Assembly: GCF_900099825.1 (NCBI RefSeq)
Contig: NZ_LT629693.1
Coordinates: 1,240,001-1,304,000 of the forward strand
Reading direction: 5' to 3'
DNA: 64,000 nt
Source: Bradyrhizobium ottawaense
GTDB lineage: Bacteria; Pseudomonadota; Alphaproteobacteria; Rhizobiales; Xanthobacteraceae
Within the stretch, counting starts at the first letter, position 1, and each line of letters starts with the position of its first letter. The position numbers and the translations under genes were made by a program. This document shows positions 19,598-29,272 of this stretch, one piece after another. Below the pieces are notes generated by a model. It ran no database searches and had not been told where the DNA came from. It saw nothing but the letters and a program-made list of their open reading frames with translations.

Positions 19598-19642
19598 GCG
19601 CCGGGAGTTAAGAGCCATCAAATTTTGGCGGGCGCGCGAACG

Positions 19643-19677
19643 TAAAAAACCCGGCTCCTGTTCAGAGCCGGGCTTTG
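19643..19677 (-). terminator. Rho-independent terminator of chemoreceptor 3
   Basis: Stem CCCGGCTC / GAGCCGGG (19650-19657 with 19665-19672) followed by TTTTTTACG on the minus strand, just after the stop at 19697. Sequence is very close to the terminator at 17423, so the duplicated unit includes the terminator. Confidence 0.82.
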
Positions 19678-19696
19678 ATCTGTCATCGCACGAATG

Positions 19697-21388
19697 TCAG
19701 GCTGCCCGGACCGAGTCGAGGAACTTGCCGACTTCGAGCTTGAGGCGGTTAGAGTCGCCCGACAGCGACTGCGCCGCCGAGAGCACCTGCGCGGAGGCCG
19801 AGCCGGTCTCGGTGGCGCCGCGCTGCACGTCGGTGATGTTGGAGGAGACCTGCTGGGTGCCCTGGGCGGCCTGCTGCACGTTGCGGGAAATCTCCTGCGT
19901 CGCCGCACCCTGCTCTTCCACCGCGGCTGCGATGGTCGAGGAGATCTCCGACAGTTTTTCGATGGTGCCGCTGATTTCCTTGATCGCGGTCACCGACTCC
20001 TGAGTCGCGGCCTGGATGCCGGTGATCTGCTGGCCGATTTCACCGGTCGCCTTCGCGGTCTGTTCAGCGAGGGCTTTCACTTCCGATGCCACGACCGCGA
20101 AACCGCGGCCGGCTTCACCGGCACGGGCCGCCTCGATGGTGGCGTTGAGCGCCAGCAGGTTGGTCTGGCCGGCAATGGTGTTGATCAGTTCGACGACGTC
20201 GCCAATGCGGGAAGCCGCCTTCGACAATTCGCTGACGCGATCGTTGGTGACGCGGGCCTGGCCGACGGCATCGGTCGCCATCCGCGCCGACTCCTGCACC
20301 TGGCGGCTGATCTCGTTGACCGAGGACGACAGTTCTTCGGTCGCCGACGCCACCGACTGCACGTTGGTGGAGGCTTCCTCTGAGGCCGCAGCCACCGCGG
20401 TGGTCAGCGTCTGCGAGCGCTCGGCGGTCGCCGACAGCGTGCCGGCGGAAGCCTCTAACTGGGTCGAAGCCGACGAAACGGTCTGGACGATCTCGCCGAT
20501 CATGGATTCGAAATTGCGGGTGATGCTGTCGACGCGGCGGCCACGCTCGATCTTGGCTTCGGCGTCTGCGGCGGCGGCCTCATCGGCGGCCTTCTTGGCG
20601 ATCAGCGCCTCCTTGAACACCTGCAGCACGTCTGCCATGGCGCCGATTTCGGTCTTCTCGCCCTGATGCGGCACTTCCGCGCTCAGGTCGCCCTTGCCCA
20701 GCGCCTGCATCGGGGTGACGATCGAGGCAATGCCGGTCGAGACGTCGCGAACCAGGTAGAAGCCCACGCCGATACCGATGATGACGGCCGCACCGAGGAT
20801 CACCGCGAGCATCATGAAGGCGGATGCGTAATTGTCGGCGGCATCCTGGGCCGCGGTGCCGGCGCCCTTGTTGTTGAGATCGATGTCCTTTTTCAGGATC
20901 TCGTCGGATTCGATCCCGATCTTGTTCACTGTCTTGGTGTTGAGCTCATGGGCCTCGTGGGGAATCTTGCCCGCTTCCTTGCGGGACAGCGCCATCACCT
21001 CCTCGGTGCCCTTCTTGTAGGCCGTCCACTTTTCGACCCACTGGTTATACAGCGCGCGCTCTTCCGCGTTGACAATCATCGTCTCGTAGGTCGCGCGGAT
21101 CTTGGTATTGCCGTCGACGACGGTAGCCAGGGTCTTTTCCGCGGCCTGCTTTTCCTCGAGCGTTTCGGAGAGCATGTGTTCGCGGATCACGTTGCGATAG
21201 GTGATGACGCCGGCGCGCAGTTCGCCCAGCACCCGGACGCTCGGCATCCAGTTGGTCACGATATCGACCGTGTTGGCGTTGATTGCCCGCATGTTCTTGA
21301 CCGCGAGCAGGCCCATGCCGGTCATCGCGACGAGCAGGAAGCCAACGACGGCGATGATTTTGGTCCGGATCGAGTACTTCGCGAGCAT
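19697..21388 (-). CDS. Methyl-accepting chemotaxis protein 3 (four-helix-bundle sensor type)
   Basis: Chemoreceptor (563 aa) with a shorter periplasmic domain (about residues 33-190) whose start, [23 protein letters not shown], resembles the 4HB_MCP sensor. TM2 is about residues 190-212 ([20 protein letters not shown]). HAMP and the signalling hairpin follow. The C-terminal 260 residues are almost identical to chemoreceptors 1 and 2, but the hairpin tip reads IAGQTNLL where the others have IAEQTNLL. It appears to be a different sensor fused to a homogenised output domain. Start is the ATG at 21388. Confidence 0.92.
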   Translation of the reverse strand: MLAKYSIRTKIIAVVGFLLVAMTGMGLLAVKNMRAINANTVDIVTNWMPSVRVLGELRAGVITYRNVIREHMLSETLEEKQAAEKTLATVVDGNTKIRATYETMIVNAEERALYNQWVEKWTAYKKGTEEVMALSRKEAGKIPHEAHELNTKTVNKIGIESDEILKKDIDLNNKGAGTAAQDAADNYASAFMMLAVILGAAVIIGIGVGFYLVRDVSTGIASIVTPMQALGKGDLSAEVPHQGEKTEIGAMADVLQVFKEALIAKKAADEAAAADAEAKIERGRRVDSITRNFESMIGEIVQTVSSASTQLEASAGTLSATAERSQTLTTAVAAASEEASTNVQSVASATEELSSSVNEISRQVQESARMATDAVGQARVTNDRVSELSKAASRIGDVVELINTIAGQTNLLALNATIEAARAGEAGRGFAVVASEVKALAEQTAKATGEIGQQITGIQAATQESVTAIKEISGTIEKLSEISSTIAAAVEEQGAATQEISRNVQQAAQGTQQVSSNITDVQRGATETGSASAQVLSAAQSLSGDSNRLKLEVGKFLDSVRAA

Positions 21389-21515
21389 GACTGGGGGATC
21401 TCTTGATCTTGGGCGGGGGCGGCCGATTGTGACGGGGCGGTGAAGCTGATGAATCGCAAGGAATTGGTGCGGGCATCAAACCCGACGCGTCCTCAAGTTG
21501 CGTTAATTTGTCGTT

Positions 21516-21529
21516 CCGTAAAATTACGG
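21516..21529. promoter_or_regulatory. Palindrome CCGTAA-AA-TTACGG upstream of chemoreceptor 3
   Basis: A perfect 6-2-6 inverted repeat about 128 bases upstream of the start, preceded by GCGTTAATTTG (21500-21510), which partly matches the motif before the other two chemoreceptors. It is probably a regulator-binding site; the regulator is unknown. Confidence 0.45.
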
Positions 21530-21570
21530 TACGCGACAGACCTCACCAGGACATGAATGCAGCGAACTGA

Positions 21571-22848
21571 TCAGCGCATCAGCTTCAGCGCATCGGAGAA
21601 AAATTCTGCCCCACCGAAATTGCCCGATTTCAGTGCAAGCAGCATCGCACCGTCTTTTACGCCGACCGCGCGCAAAACCGGCACGCCTGCAGCGATTTCT
21701 GCGCCAACGAGGAAGCCGGGAATACGCAAACGATCGACGACAGCGCCCGACGTTTCACCACCCGCGACCACCAGACGCCGCACGCCGGATCGCACCAGAC
21801 CTTCGGCGATATCCGCCATCGCCTGCTCGATGGCATGTCCGGCTGCATCGCGGCCATGACGTGATTGCAGGGCTTGGACCTGATCCGGCGTCGAGCTGCT
21901 CGCGATCAGAACGGGGCCGCGGCTGATTCGCTCGCCCGACCAGGCCAGCGCGCGCCGCACTTCGTCGGGCCCGGCGATGACCTGCTCGGGGTCGAGGTGC
22001 AGCACGGCCATGGTCTTCTCGGCGTTTGCAATCTGCTGCAGCGTCGCCTGCGAACAACTGCCGGCGAGGCAAGCCGCCGGTCCGCCGACTGCGGATTCAG
22101 ATACCGTTGCCGCCGCGCCCGCCTTGACCTTGCCGGAGGCCACCAGCGCCCGGGCAATGCCCAGCCCGATGCCGGAGGCGCCAACCGACAGGCGGTGATC
22201 CAGCGCGACGCTACCGATGGTTTCGAGATCGCGATCGAACACCGCGTCGATTACGGCGGCGCCAACATCATTCGCGGCCAGATCGGCGAGACGTCCGCGA
22301 ACGGCATCTGCACCGCGCGTCAGGGTTGCAAGGTCGACCAGGCCGACCCTGGTCTTGCTCTGGCGCGCCAGCACCCGTACCAGGTTGGAGTCGTGCATCG
22401 GGTTGAGCGGGTGGTCCTTCAGCGGGCTTTCGTTCAGCGGCACGGGGCCTACGAACAGGTTGCCCATATAGACGGTGCGGCCGGTTTCCGGGAAAGCCGG
22501 CGTCACCAGCACGATAGTATCGCCGGAATCGGCGCGCAGCGCATCCATGACCGGGCCGATATTGCCCACGTCCGTGGAATCGAAGGTCGAGCAGATCTTG
22601 AACAGCACGTGACCGGCGCCGCGCCCGCGCAGCCATTTTTCGGCGGCACGCGATCGTGTCACTGCCAGATCAGCCTCGATCGAGCGGCTCTTGAGCGACA
22701 CCACGACGGCATCGACCTCGGGCAGCGCCAGATCGTCCGAGGGCACGCCGATGGTCTGCACGGTCCGCAGGCCCTGGCGCGTCAGCGTGTTGGCGAGGTC
22801 GGAGGCGCCGGTGTAGTCGTCGGCGATGCAGCCCAAAGACAGTTTCAC
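21571..22848 (-). CDS. otnK: 3-oxo-tetronate kinase OtnK (four-carbon acid sugar kinase family)
   Basis: ATP-dependent kinase (425 aa) that phosphorylates 3-oxo-tetronate at C4. The family-diagnostic N-terminus GCIADDYTGASDLANTL and C-terminal motifs VAGGETSGAVV and LKSGNFGG (DUF1537) are present. It starts with GTG at 22848, and that GTGA overlaps the stop of otnI, so the two are translationally coupled. It is last in the ltnD-small gene-otnI-otnK operon. In the established pathway its product is decarboxylated by OtnC, encoded divergently. Confidence 0.9.
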   Translation of the reverse strand: MKLSLGCIADDYTGASDLANTLTRQGLRTVQTIGVPSDDLALPEVDAVVVSLKSRSIEADLAVTRSRAAEKWLRGRGAGHVLFKICSTFDSTDVGNIGPVMDALRADSGDTIVLVTPAFPETGRTVYMGNLFVGPVPLNESPLKDHPLNPMHDSNLVRVLARQSKTRVGLVDLATLTRGADAVRGRLADLAANDVGAAVIDAVFDRDLETIGSVALDHRLSVGASGIGLGIARALVASGKVKAGAAATVSESAVGGPAACLAGSCSQATLQQIANAEKTMAVLHLDPEQVIAGPDEVRRALAWSGERISRGPVLIASSSTPDQVQALQSRHGRDAAGHAIEQAMADIAEGLVRSGVRRLVVAGGETSGAVVDRLRIPGFLVGAEIAAGVPVLRAVGVKDGAMLLALKSGNFGGAEFFSDALKLMR

Positions 22849-23627
22849 GGCTTCACTCCGGCATAGGGCTTGAACCAGCCGAGGCCGTCAGTGGTCTTGC
22901 CGCGCGGATTGTATTCGCAGCCTACGAAGCCGCCATAACCGAGCCGGTCGAGCTCGGCGAACAGGAAGGGATAGTTCAGCTCCTCGCCGTCGGGCTCGTT
23001 GCGCGAGGGAATGCTGGCGATCTGGATATGGCCGATAACAGGCATCATCTCGCGCAGCCGCATGGTGACGTCGCCATGGATGATCTGGCAGTGATAGATG
23101 TCGAACTGCAGTTTCAGATTCGGAATCTTCAGCTCAACGATCAGATCGCGGGCGAACAGAAAATCATTGAGGAAATAACCGGGAACGTTGCGCGGGTTGA
23201 TCGGCTCGATGACGACGTCGAGTCCGTGGGGGGCGAAGAACTCCGCGGCTACCGCCACCGATTTGTAGAATGCCTCGACGGCCTTGGGTTCGCTGCGGTT
23301 GGCGATGCCTGCCATCAGGTGAACGCGCTTGACGCCGGTCGCCTTGGCGTAAGGCAGCGCGGTGTCGAGACTCCGCTTCAGATCGTCAAAGCGCGCCGGC
23401 AGCGCGGCAAAACCTTTTTCGCCGGCCTCCCAATTGCCCGGCGGCAGGTTGAACAGCGCCTGCGTCAGGCCATTCTTGCGCAGCCGTTCGCCGACGGCCT
23501 CGGCGGGATGATCGTAGGGAAACAGGAACTCGACGGCCGTGAAGCCCGCCTTCGCCGCCGCATCGAAACGGTCGAGAAACGGGACCTCGTTGAACATCAT
23601 GGAGAGGTTGGCGGCAAAACGGGGCAT
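22845..23627 (-). CDS. otnI: 2-oxo-tetronate isomerase OtnI (hydroxypyruvate isomerase family)
   Basis: TIM-barrel sugar isomerase (260 aa). MPRFAANLSMMFNEVPFLDR, the segment EPINPRNVPGYFL with a metal-binding glutamate, and QFDIYHCQI are typical of OtnI/Hyi. It converts 2-oxo-tetronate from LtnD to 3-oxo-tetronate for OtnK. The ATG at 23627 is preferred, with AAGAGAA upstream; the open frame extends 47 codons further but without family similarity and into the small gene. Stop overlaps otnK. Confidence 0.9.
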   Translation of the reverse strand: MPRFAANLSMMFNEVPFLDRFDAAAKAGFTAVEFLFPYDHPAEAVGERLRKNGLTQALFNLPPGNWEAGEKGFAALPARFDDLKRSLDTALPYAKATGVKRVHLMAGIANRSEPKAVEAFYKSVAVAAEFFAPHGLDVVIEPINPRNVPGYFLNDFLFARDLIVELKIPNLKLQFDIYHCQIIHGDVTMRLREMMPVIGHIQIASIPSRNEPDGEELNYPFLFAELDRLGYGGFVGCEYNPRGKTTDGLGWFKPYAGVKP

Positions 23628-23670
23628 GCGTTGTTCTCTTTCAATTTTCGCGAATGTGGCCGTGGAGAGC

Positions 23671-23976
23671 TCACCCGTAGACCGCCGAGTGCCAATATTT
23701 CCTCTTGTCCCGAAAATACTCGTCTTTCTGCTCCTCACAAAGAGGCTTGAGGGGATGACAATCCACACCGTACCTCGTCATGAGAGCAATGAGATCGCGC
23801 AGGCTCTCCTCGCCGATCGGACGTTCAACAATCAATTCAAGGCCGCGGCCTTTGCCTGTCACTCCTTTGATGGCAGGAATCGACTCCAACCACGCAAAGA
23901 AGTGGTCTTCGTCGGTTTGACTGTAGAAGGGACTTGGCCCGTCGATGAGAAGAACTGCCTTGGCGGTCTCGTCCAT
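23671..23976 (-). CDS. Uncharacterised 101-residue protein in the threonate operon
   Basis: I do not recognise a function. The protein is soluble, mixed alpha/beta by composition, with a core FFAWLESIPAIKGVTGKGRG and a tail rich in charged and aromatic residues (EYFRDKRKYWHSAVYG). It lies 20 bases after ltnD and 43 bases before otnI in the same direction, so it is very likely co-transcribed. Base composition looks less GC-rich than its neighbours. It could be a recent insertion, a small regulator, or an immunity-like protein; nothing in the sequence decides. No strong Shine-Dalgarno is visible. Confidence 0.65.
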   Translation of the reverse strand: MDETAKAVLLIDGPSPFYSQTDEDHFFAWLESIPAIKGVTGKGRGLELIVERPIGEESLRDLIALMTRYGVDCHPLKPLCEEQKDEYFRDKRKYWHSAVYG

Positions 23977-23996
23977 TGTTCTATCCGCTCGTATAT

Positions 23997-24905
23997 TTAT
24001 TCGCCCGGCAGCTGCGTGCCGGTGACGCGGGCATACATCCGCGCCACCGAGGCGTCGTCGTCGCGACCCATGCCGGCGCCGGCCGTCATCAAAAACATCT
24101 GCAGCGCCGCGGCAGCGACCGGCACCGGGAATTTCGCCGTGCGCGCCATGTCCTGGATGATGCCGAGGTCCTTGACGAAAATCTCCACCGCGCTGCGCGG
24201 CGTGTAGTCGCCGTCGAGCACATGCGGCATGCGGTTCTCGAACATCCAGGAATTGCCGGCCGACGCCGTGATCACCTCGTAGACTTTTTTGATATCCAGC
24301 CCCTGCTTGGCGGCGAACGTGATCGCTTCCGAAGCGGCTGCGATGTGGACGCCGGCCAATAGCTGGTTGATCATCTTGAAGGCGGCGCCCTGGCCTGCGG
24401 CATCTCCGAGTTCGTAGAGCTTTGCCGCCATCGCATCGAGCGCGGGACGCGCTTTCGCAAACGCGGCCGGACTGCCCGAAGCCAGGATGGTGAGCTCGCC
24501 CTGCGCCGCGCGCTGCGCGCCGCCCGAGATCGGCGCATCCAGATAATGCCGGCCGCTCGCTTCCAGTTGCTTCGCCAGCCGCCGCGCGACGTCGGGGTCC
24601 ATGGTGGCGGAGGAGACGAACACCGCACCCTCAGCGAGGGTTTCGGCAACGCCGCCAGTGCCAAACAGAATGGTTTCGGTCTGGGCGGCATTGACGACCA
24701 CGCTGACGACGATATCGGCTCCCGTCGCCGCTTCCGCCGGCGTTTTGGCGCCCTTGCCGCCGTCGGCCACAAACCGCGCGACGGAATCGGCCGAGACGTC
24801 ACAGCCGGTGACGTCGAGTCCTTTGCGGCGCAGCGAGGTCGCCATGCCGAACCCCATCGAGCCGAGCCCGATGACGGCGACGCGCGGTTTTGCGGATTCG
24901 GGCAT
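23997..24905 (-). CDS. ltnD: L-threonate dehydrogenase LtnD (3-hydroxyisobutyrate dehydrogenase family)
   Basis: NAD-dependent beta-hydroxyacid dehydrogenase (302 aa) expected to oxidise L-threonate to 2-oxo-tetronate. Rossmann motif GLGSMG at residues 13-18, substrate-binding DAPISGG at 123-129, catalytic lysine K177 in GQGAAFKMINQ. The ATG at 24905 has GAGGGAT upstream; an earlier in-frame ATG lacks family sequence. First gene of the operon, divergent from otnC. Specificity is inferred from the otn neighbours; a D-erythronate enzyme is an alternative. Confidence 0.88.
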   Translation of the reverse strand: MPESAKPRVAVIGLGSMGFGMATSLRRKGLDVTGCDVSADSVARFVADGGKGAKTPAEAATGADIVVSVVVNAAQTETILFGTGGVAETLAEGAVFVSSATMDPDVARRLAKQLEASGRHYLDAPISGGAQRAAQGELTILASGSPAAFAKARPALDAMAAKLYELGDAAGQGAAFKMINQLLAGVHIAAASEAITFAAKQGLDIKKVYEVITASAGNSWMFENRMPHVLDGDYTPRSAVEIFVKDLGIIQDMARTAKFPVPVAAAALQMFLMTAGAGMGRDDDASVARMYARVTGTQLPGE

Positions 24906-25009
24906 GCGGCGATCCCTCGATGGTTTCTGGTTAGCGGCTTTGCCTCTGCGTAACACGGCTTGGCCGCGCTGCCAAAGCGTGAGACAACCCGGAAAACAGG
25001 GAAACCGGG
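24906..25009. promoter_or_regulatory. Divergent ltnD-otnC promoter region
   Basis: A 104-bp spacer carrying both promoters of the threonate pathway. Shine-Dalgarno-like GAGGGAT (minus) and AGGGAAACCGGG (plus) are visible. No regulator gene of the pathway is adjacent, and no clear operator was found. Confidence 0.4.
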
Positions 25010-25666
25010 ATGAGCGATAGCAGGCTGCGCGAGGAAATCTGCCGTCTCGGCCGCTCGCTGTTCGAACGCGGGCTGACGCCGGGTTCCTCCGGCAATATCA
25101 GCGTCAAACTCGACGACGGCGGCTGGCTCGTGACACCCACCAATGCCTCGCTCGGCTTCCTCGACCCGGCGCGGCTATCGCGGCTCGGCGCCGACGGCAA
25201 ACTCCTGACCGGCGACGCCCCGACCAAGGAAGTGCCGCTGCATACGGCGCTCTACCAGACCCGCAGCGCCGCACGCGCCGTGGTGCATCTGCACTCCACC
25301 CATTCGGTGGCGCTGTCGATGCTGCCGGAGATCGACCCGCGCGCCGCGTTGCCGCCGATGACGCCCTACTACCTGATGAAATGCGGCCACACCGCGCTGC
25401 TGCCCTATTATCGCCCAGGCGATCCCGCGGTGGCCGACGCCATCAAGGGACTGGCCGGGAAATACTCTTCCGTGCTGCTCGCCAATCACGGCCCGGTGGT
25501 TTCAGGCGATACGCTGGAAGCCGCCGTGTTCGCGATCGAGGAACTGGAAGAGACCGCAAAATTGTATCTGCTGTTGCGCGGACTCAATCCGCGTTATCTT
25601 TTGCCGGAGCAGATAACAGATTTGACCAAGACGTTTGGACTGACGCTGCCGAACCACAATCACTAA
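25010..25666 (+). CDS. otnC: 3-oxo-tetronate 4-phosphate decarboxylase OtnC (class II aldolase family)
   Basis: Zinc-dependent class II aldolase/adducin fold (218 aa). The phosphate loop GLTPGSSGNIS (residues 21-31), the PTKEVPLH segment with E74, metal ligands H93 and H95 in HLHSTHS, and H160 in ANHGPVVS are all present. It turns the OtnK product into dihydroxyacetone phosphate and carbon dioxide. Divergent from ltnD. A fuculose-phosphate aldolase-like activity is the main alternative; the neighbours favour OtnC. Confidence 0.9.
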   Translation: MSDSRLREEICRLGRSLFERGLTPGSSGNISVKLDDGGWLVTPTNASLGFLDPARLSRLGADGKLLTGDAPTKEVPLHTALYQTRSAARAVVHLHSTHSVALSMLPEIDPRAALPPMTPYYLMKCGHTALLPYYRPGDPAVADAIKGLAGKYSSVLLANHGPVVSGDTLEAAVFAIEELEETAKLYLLLRGLNPRYLLPEQITDLTKTFGLTLPNHNH

Positions 25667-25685
25667 CATTTCGTGGAGGATACAC

Positions 25686-25952
25686 ATGTTGAGATTCCTT
25701 GGTATCGCCTTCGGGGCTCTATTGTTAGGTGGCCTGACGGGATCGGCCGCACCGGCGCAAGAGACGGTGCAGAGCATGCTGGCCGTACAGATCCGCGCGC
25801 AGGGCTTTTCCTGCGACAAGCCGCTCGGGGCGAAAAGGGACGCCAAGCGCTCGAAGCCGGACTATGAGGTATGGGTTCTCAGATGCGCCAACGCGACCTA
25901 CCGCGTAAGCCGCGCGCCGGACCTGGCGGCGAAGGTCCAGGTCCTCCGATAG
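25686..25952 (+). CDS. Small secreted protein of unknown function
   Basis: 88 residues with a clear signal peptide (MLRFLGIAFGALLLGGLTG, cleavage near SAAPA) and a mature part of about 63 residues holding two cysteines (SCDKP and RCANA) that could form one disulfide. A strong GTGGAGGATAC ribosome site supports translation. It follows otnC by 19 bases and may share its transcript. The mature basic segment (KRDAKRSKPD) and the YEVWVLRC strand are its only notable features. Function not recognised. Confidence 0.75.
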   Translation: MLRFLGIAFGALLLGGLTGSAAPAQETVQSMLAVQIRAQGFSCDKPLGAKRDAKRSKPDYEVWVLRCANATYRVSRAPDLAAKVQVLR

Positions 25953-25958
25953 CGCTTC

Positions 25959-25990
25959 GTGCCCGGGCGCTGCACCGCGTCCGGGACACG
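25959..25990. repeat. Short relative of family D inverted repeat
   Basis: GTGCCCGGGCGCTGCACCGC followed by GTCCGGGACAC, a compact stem with the same core as the repeat at 5459. It sits between convergent genes and could act as a bidirectional terminator. Confidence 0.5.
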
Positions 25991-25994
25991 GTAC

Positions 25995-26682
25995 TCACAT
26001 CCCCAGATACGCCCTGCGCACATCGGGATTGGCGCTGATCTCCGCGGCACTGCCCTGCATCAGCACCCGGCCGGTCTGCAGGATGTAGGCGCGGTCGGCG
26101 ATTTCGAGACACTCCGACATTCGCTGCTCGACGATCAGCACGGTCATGCCGGCGTCGCGGATGCGCTTCACCGCCTGGAAGATTTCATCGACCAGTTTCG
26201 GCATGATGCCCTGCGACGGTTCGTCGAGCATCAAGAGCCGCGGCCGCGTCATCAGCGCGCGGCCGATCGCCAGCATCTGCTGCTCCCCGCCGGAGAGCGT
26301 TTCGGCGCGCTGGTCGAGCCGCTCCGACAGGCGGGGAAATAACTGAAACACCAGATCCAGCGGTCCCTCGCGGTTGGCCTCGCCGCGGTAGAGATAGCTG
26401 CCGAGCCGCAGATTGTCGCGCACCGACAGCCGCGGGAACAGCCGGCGGTTTTCCGGCACATAGGCGATGCCGCGCGAGGTGATGACATGTTGCGCCATGC
26501 CGTCGATGCGCGCGCCATCGAAATTGACGGTGCCGGAGCGCGGGCGCTCGGCGCCGGCGATCGATTTCAACAACGTCGACTTGCCGGCCCCGTTGGCGCC
26601 GGCGACGCAGACGATCTCGCCCTTGGCGACCTCGATCGAGATCGCGGAGATCGCGACCAGCCCTTGATAGGCGGTGGTGACT

Positions 26683-26699
<17 letters not shown>
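25995..26699 (-). CDS. livF: Branched-chain amino acid ABC transporter ATP-binding protein LivF (system 2)
   Basis: ABC ATPase (234 aa) with an intact Walker A, GANGAGKST, unlike LivF of system 1. Signature TLSGGEQQM, Walker B LLMLDEPSQGIMP. The ATG at 26699 has GGGGGA upstream and overlaps the livG stop by 17 bases. Last gene of the second Liv operon, which is transcribed leftward from the DUF1445 gene. Confidence 0.92.
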
Positions 26700-27413
<714 letters not shown>

Positions 27414-27417
<4 letters not shown>

Positions 27418-28394
27418 CGCGCCGCCTCCTTGCGCTTGGGTGCGAACAGCCCGATCAACCCTTGCGGCCGCGCCAGCGAGATCGCAACGATCAGCCCGCC
27501 ATAGACGATCAGGTCGACGCCGCGGCCGGAGCCGCCGATGAAGGAGCGCGTCAGCTCGGTGAGCGGGATCAGGATGACGGCGCCCAGCATCGGCCCCCAC
27601 AGCGTGCCGATGCCCCCGACCACCGCGGGCAGCGCCATCAGCAGCGAAAACTGGAAACCCATCACGCTTTCAGGGTCGATATAGGAGACGAACTGCGCGT
27701 AGAAACCGCCGCCGACCGCGACGAGAAAGGCCGACACCGCCGCCGCCCCCATCTTGGAATTGAACACGACGACGCCGAGGCTTTCGGCGGCCTCCGGGTT
27801 GTCCTTTACCGCGCGCCACCAATAGCCCCATTTGGAATCTTCCAGCCACCAGGTGACGAACCAGGCGACGCAGGCCAGCGCCAGCGCAAAGTAGAAGTAT
27901 GGCAGCTTGCTGCGGGTGAACTGGAATTTGAGCCAGCTGTCGCCGCGCACGGGAATATCGATGCCGAGCGCCGCCCCTGCCCACTCCCAGTTCTGGAACA
28001 GGAGCAGCGCGATTTCAGCGATCACGATGGTGGCGATGACGAAATAATGCCCGCGCAGCCGGAAGCAGGGATAGCCGAGCGCCATGGCGATAACGGCCGA
28101 GATCAATCCGCCGCCGAGCATGCCGAACCACGGCAGCACGCCGAACTTGGTGAACAGCAGCGCGGTGGTATAGGCGCCGAGGCCGAAATAGAGCGCATGA
28201 CCGAGCGAAATCTGCCCGCAATAGCCGGACAGGATATTCCAGCTCTGCGACAGCGCCGCATACATCAGCGTCAGCACCATGATGTTCTGGACGTAGACGT
28301 CCTTGACGAACATCGGCACGGTGGCGGCCACGGCGGCGAGGCAGAAGGCGACGATCAGGTCGCGGCGGCGGCGTTTTGCGAATTCGGTATCCAT
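27414..28394 (-). CDS. livM: Branched-chain amino acid ABC transporter permease LivM (system 2)
   Basis: Permease (326 aa) with the LivM core: SQSWNILSGYCGQISLGHALYFGLGAY is the diagnostic segment, and the loop with AVKDNPEAAESLGVVVF is the EAA-like contact to the ATPases. The end ARPQGLIGLF is typical. Either the ATG at 28394 or the GTG one codon upstream could be the start; both overlap the livH stop. Shorter at the C-terminus than LivM of system 1. Confidence 0.92.
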
Positions 28395-29272
28395 CACATC
28401 GACCCGAACAGGCCACGCGGCCGGACAAAGACGACCAGAAGATAGACCGCGTAGATGCCGACCGATTTCAGCGACGGCGGCAGGATCATGGCGGTGGTGG
28501 CTTCAACGAGACCGACGATGATGCCGCCGGCAAAGGCGCCGAATACGCTGCCAAAGCCGCCCAGCGCCACCGTGACATAGGCGATCAGCGCGAAGGAAGC
28601 GCCGACATCGGGATAGATGTAGAAGAAGATCGACATGATGGCGCCGGCGAGACCGACCAGTGCCGCCCCAAGACCCCAGCCCAGCGCGAACACGCGGTTC
28701 TTGTCGATGCCGACCAGCGCCACCGCGCCGGCGTCCTCTCGCGTTGCTTCGAGCGCGCGGCCGAAGTCGGTGCGGTTGATGAAGAAATACAGCGCGCCGA
28801 ACGCCGCGATCGACACCGCAGCACCAACCAGTTGCGGCTCGGGCAGGAAGATGCCGCCGATCGAGATGGTTTTGCCGCCGAGCCATGAATGCGGGACGCT
28901 GCGATAATCCGGCGTGAAGAAGAACTGCGCCAGCCCGCGCATGACGATGGCAAGGCCGAAGGTGGAGAAGATCTGCACCATGCCGGCATTGGCCTTGGCG
29001 CGGACCGCAAACCGCACGATGAACAGATAGACCACCGCCCCGAACACGAACAGCGCGGCCGCGACCAGCGGCGCCGCCAGCAAGGGATCGATCGCGAAGA
29101 ATGCGAACAGGAAGAACGTCACATACATCGCGATCATCAGGAATTCGCCGTGGGCGAAGTTGACGACGTCCATCAGGCCGAAGATCAGCGCGAGCCCTAC
29201 GGCAATCAGCCCGTAGAGCAGCCCCATCAACAGGCCGCTCGCCAGACTCTGGATGATGGTCTCGGCGGTCAC
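28394..29272 (-). CDS. livH: Branched-chain amino acid ABC transporter permease LivH (system 2), displaced start
   Basis: Permease (292 aa) with FGLMDVVNFAHGEFLMIAMY and the ending VFVRPRGLFGSM, complete for the family. It starts with GTG at 29272 (M/V-TAETIIQSLASG). About 160 bases upstream lies a second copy of the first nine codons, with an ATG and a better ribosome site, followed by a family A repeat; that copy opens a 54-codon frame whose stop overlaps this GTG. Translation is therefore probably by coupling from the upstream frame. Its binding protein is the gene just upstream. Confidence 0.9.
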   Translation of the reverse strand: MTAETIIQSLASGLLMGLLYGLIAVGLALIFGLMDVVNFAHGEFLMIAMYVTFFLFAFFAIDPLLAAPLVAAALFVFGAVVYLFIVRFAVRAKANAGMVQIFSTFGLAIVMRGLAQFFFTPDYRSVPHSWLGGKTISIGGIFLPEPQLVGAAVSIAAFGALYFFINRTDFGRALEATREDAGAVALVGIDKNRVFALGWGLGAALVGLAGAIMSIFFYIYPDVGASFALIAYVTVALGGFGSVFGAFAGGIIVGLVEATTAMILPPSLKSVGIYAVYLLVVFVRPRGLFGSM

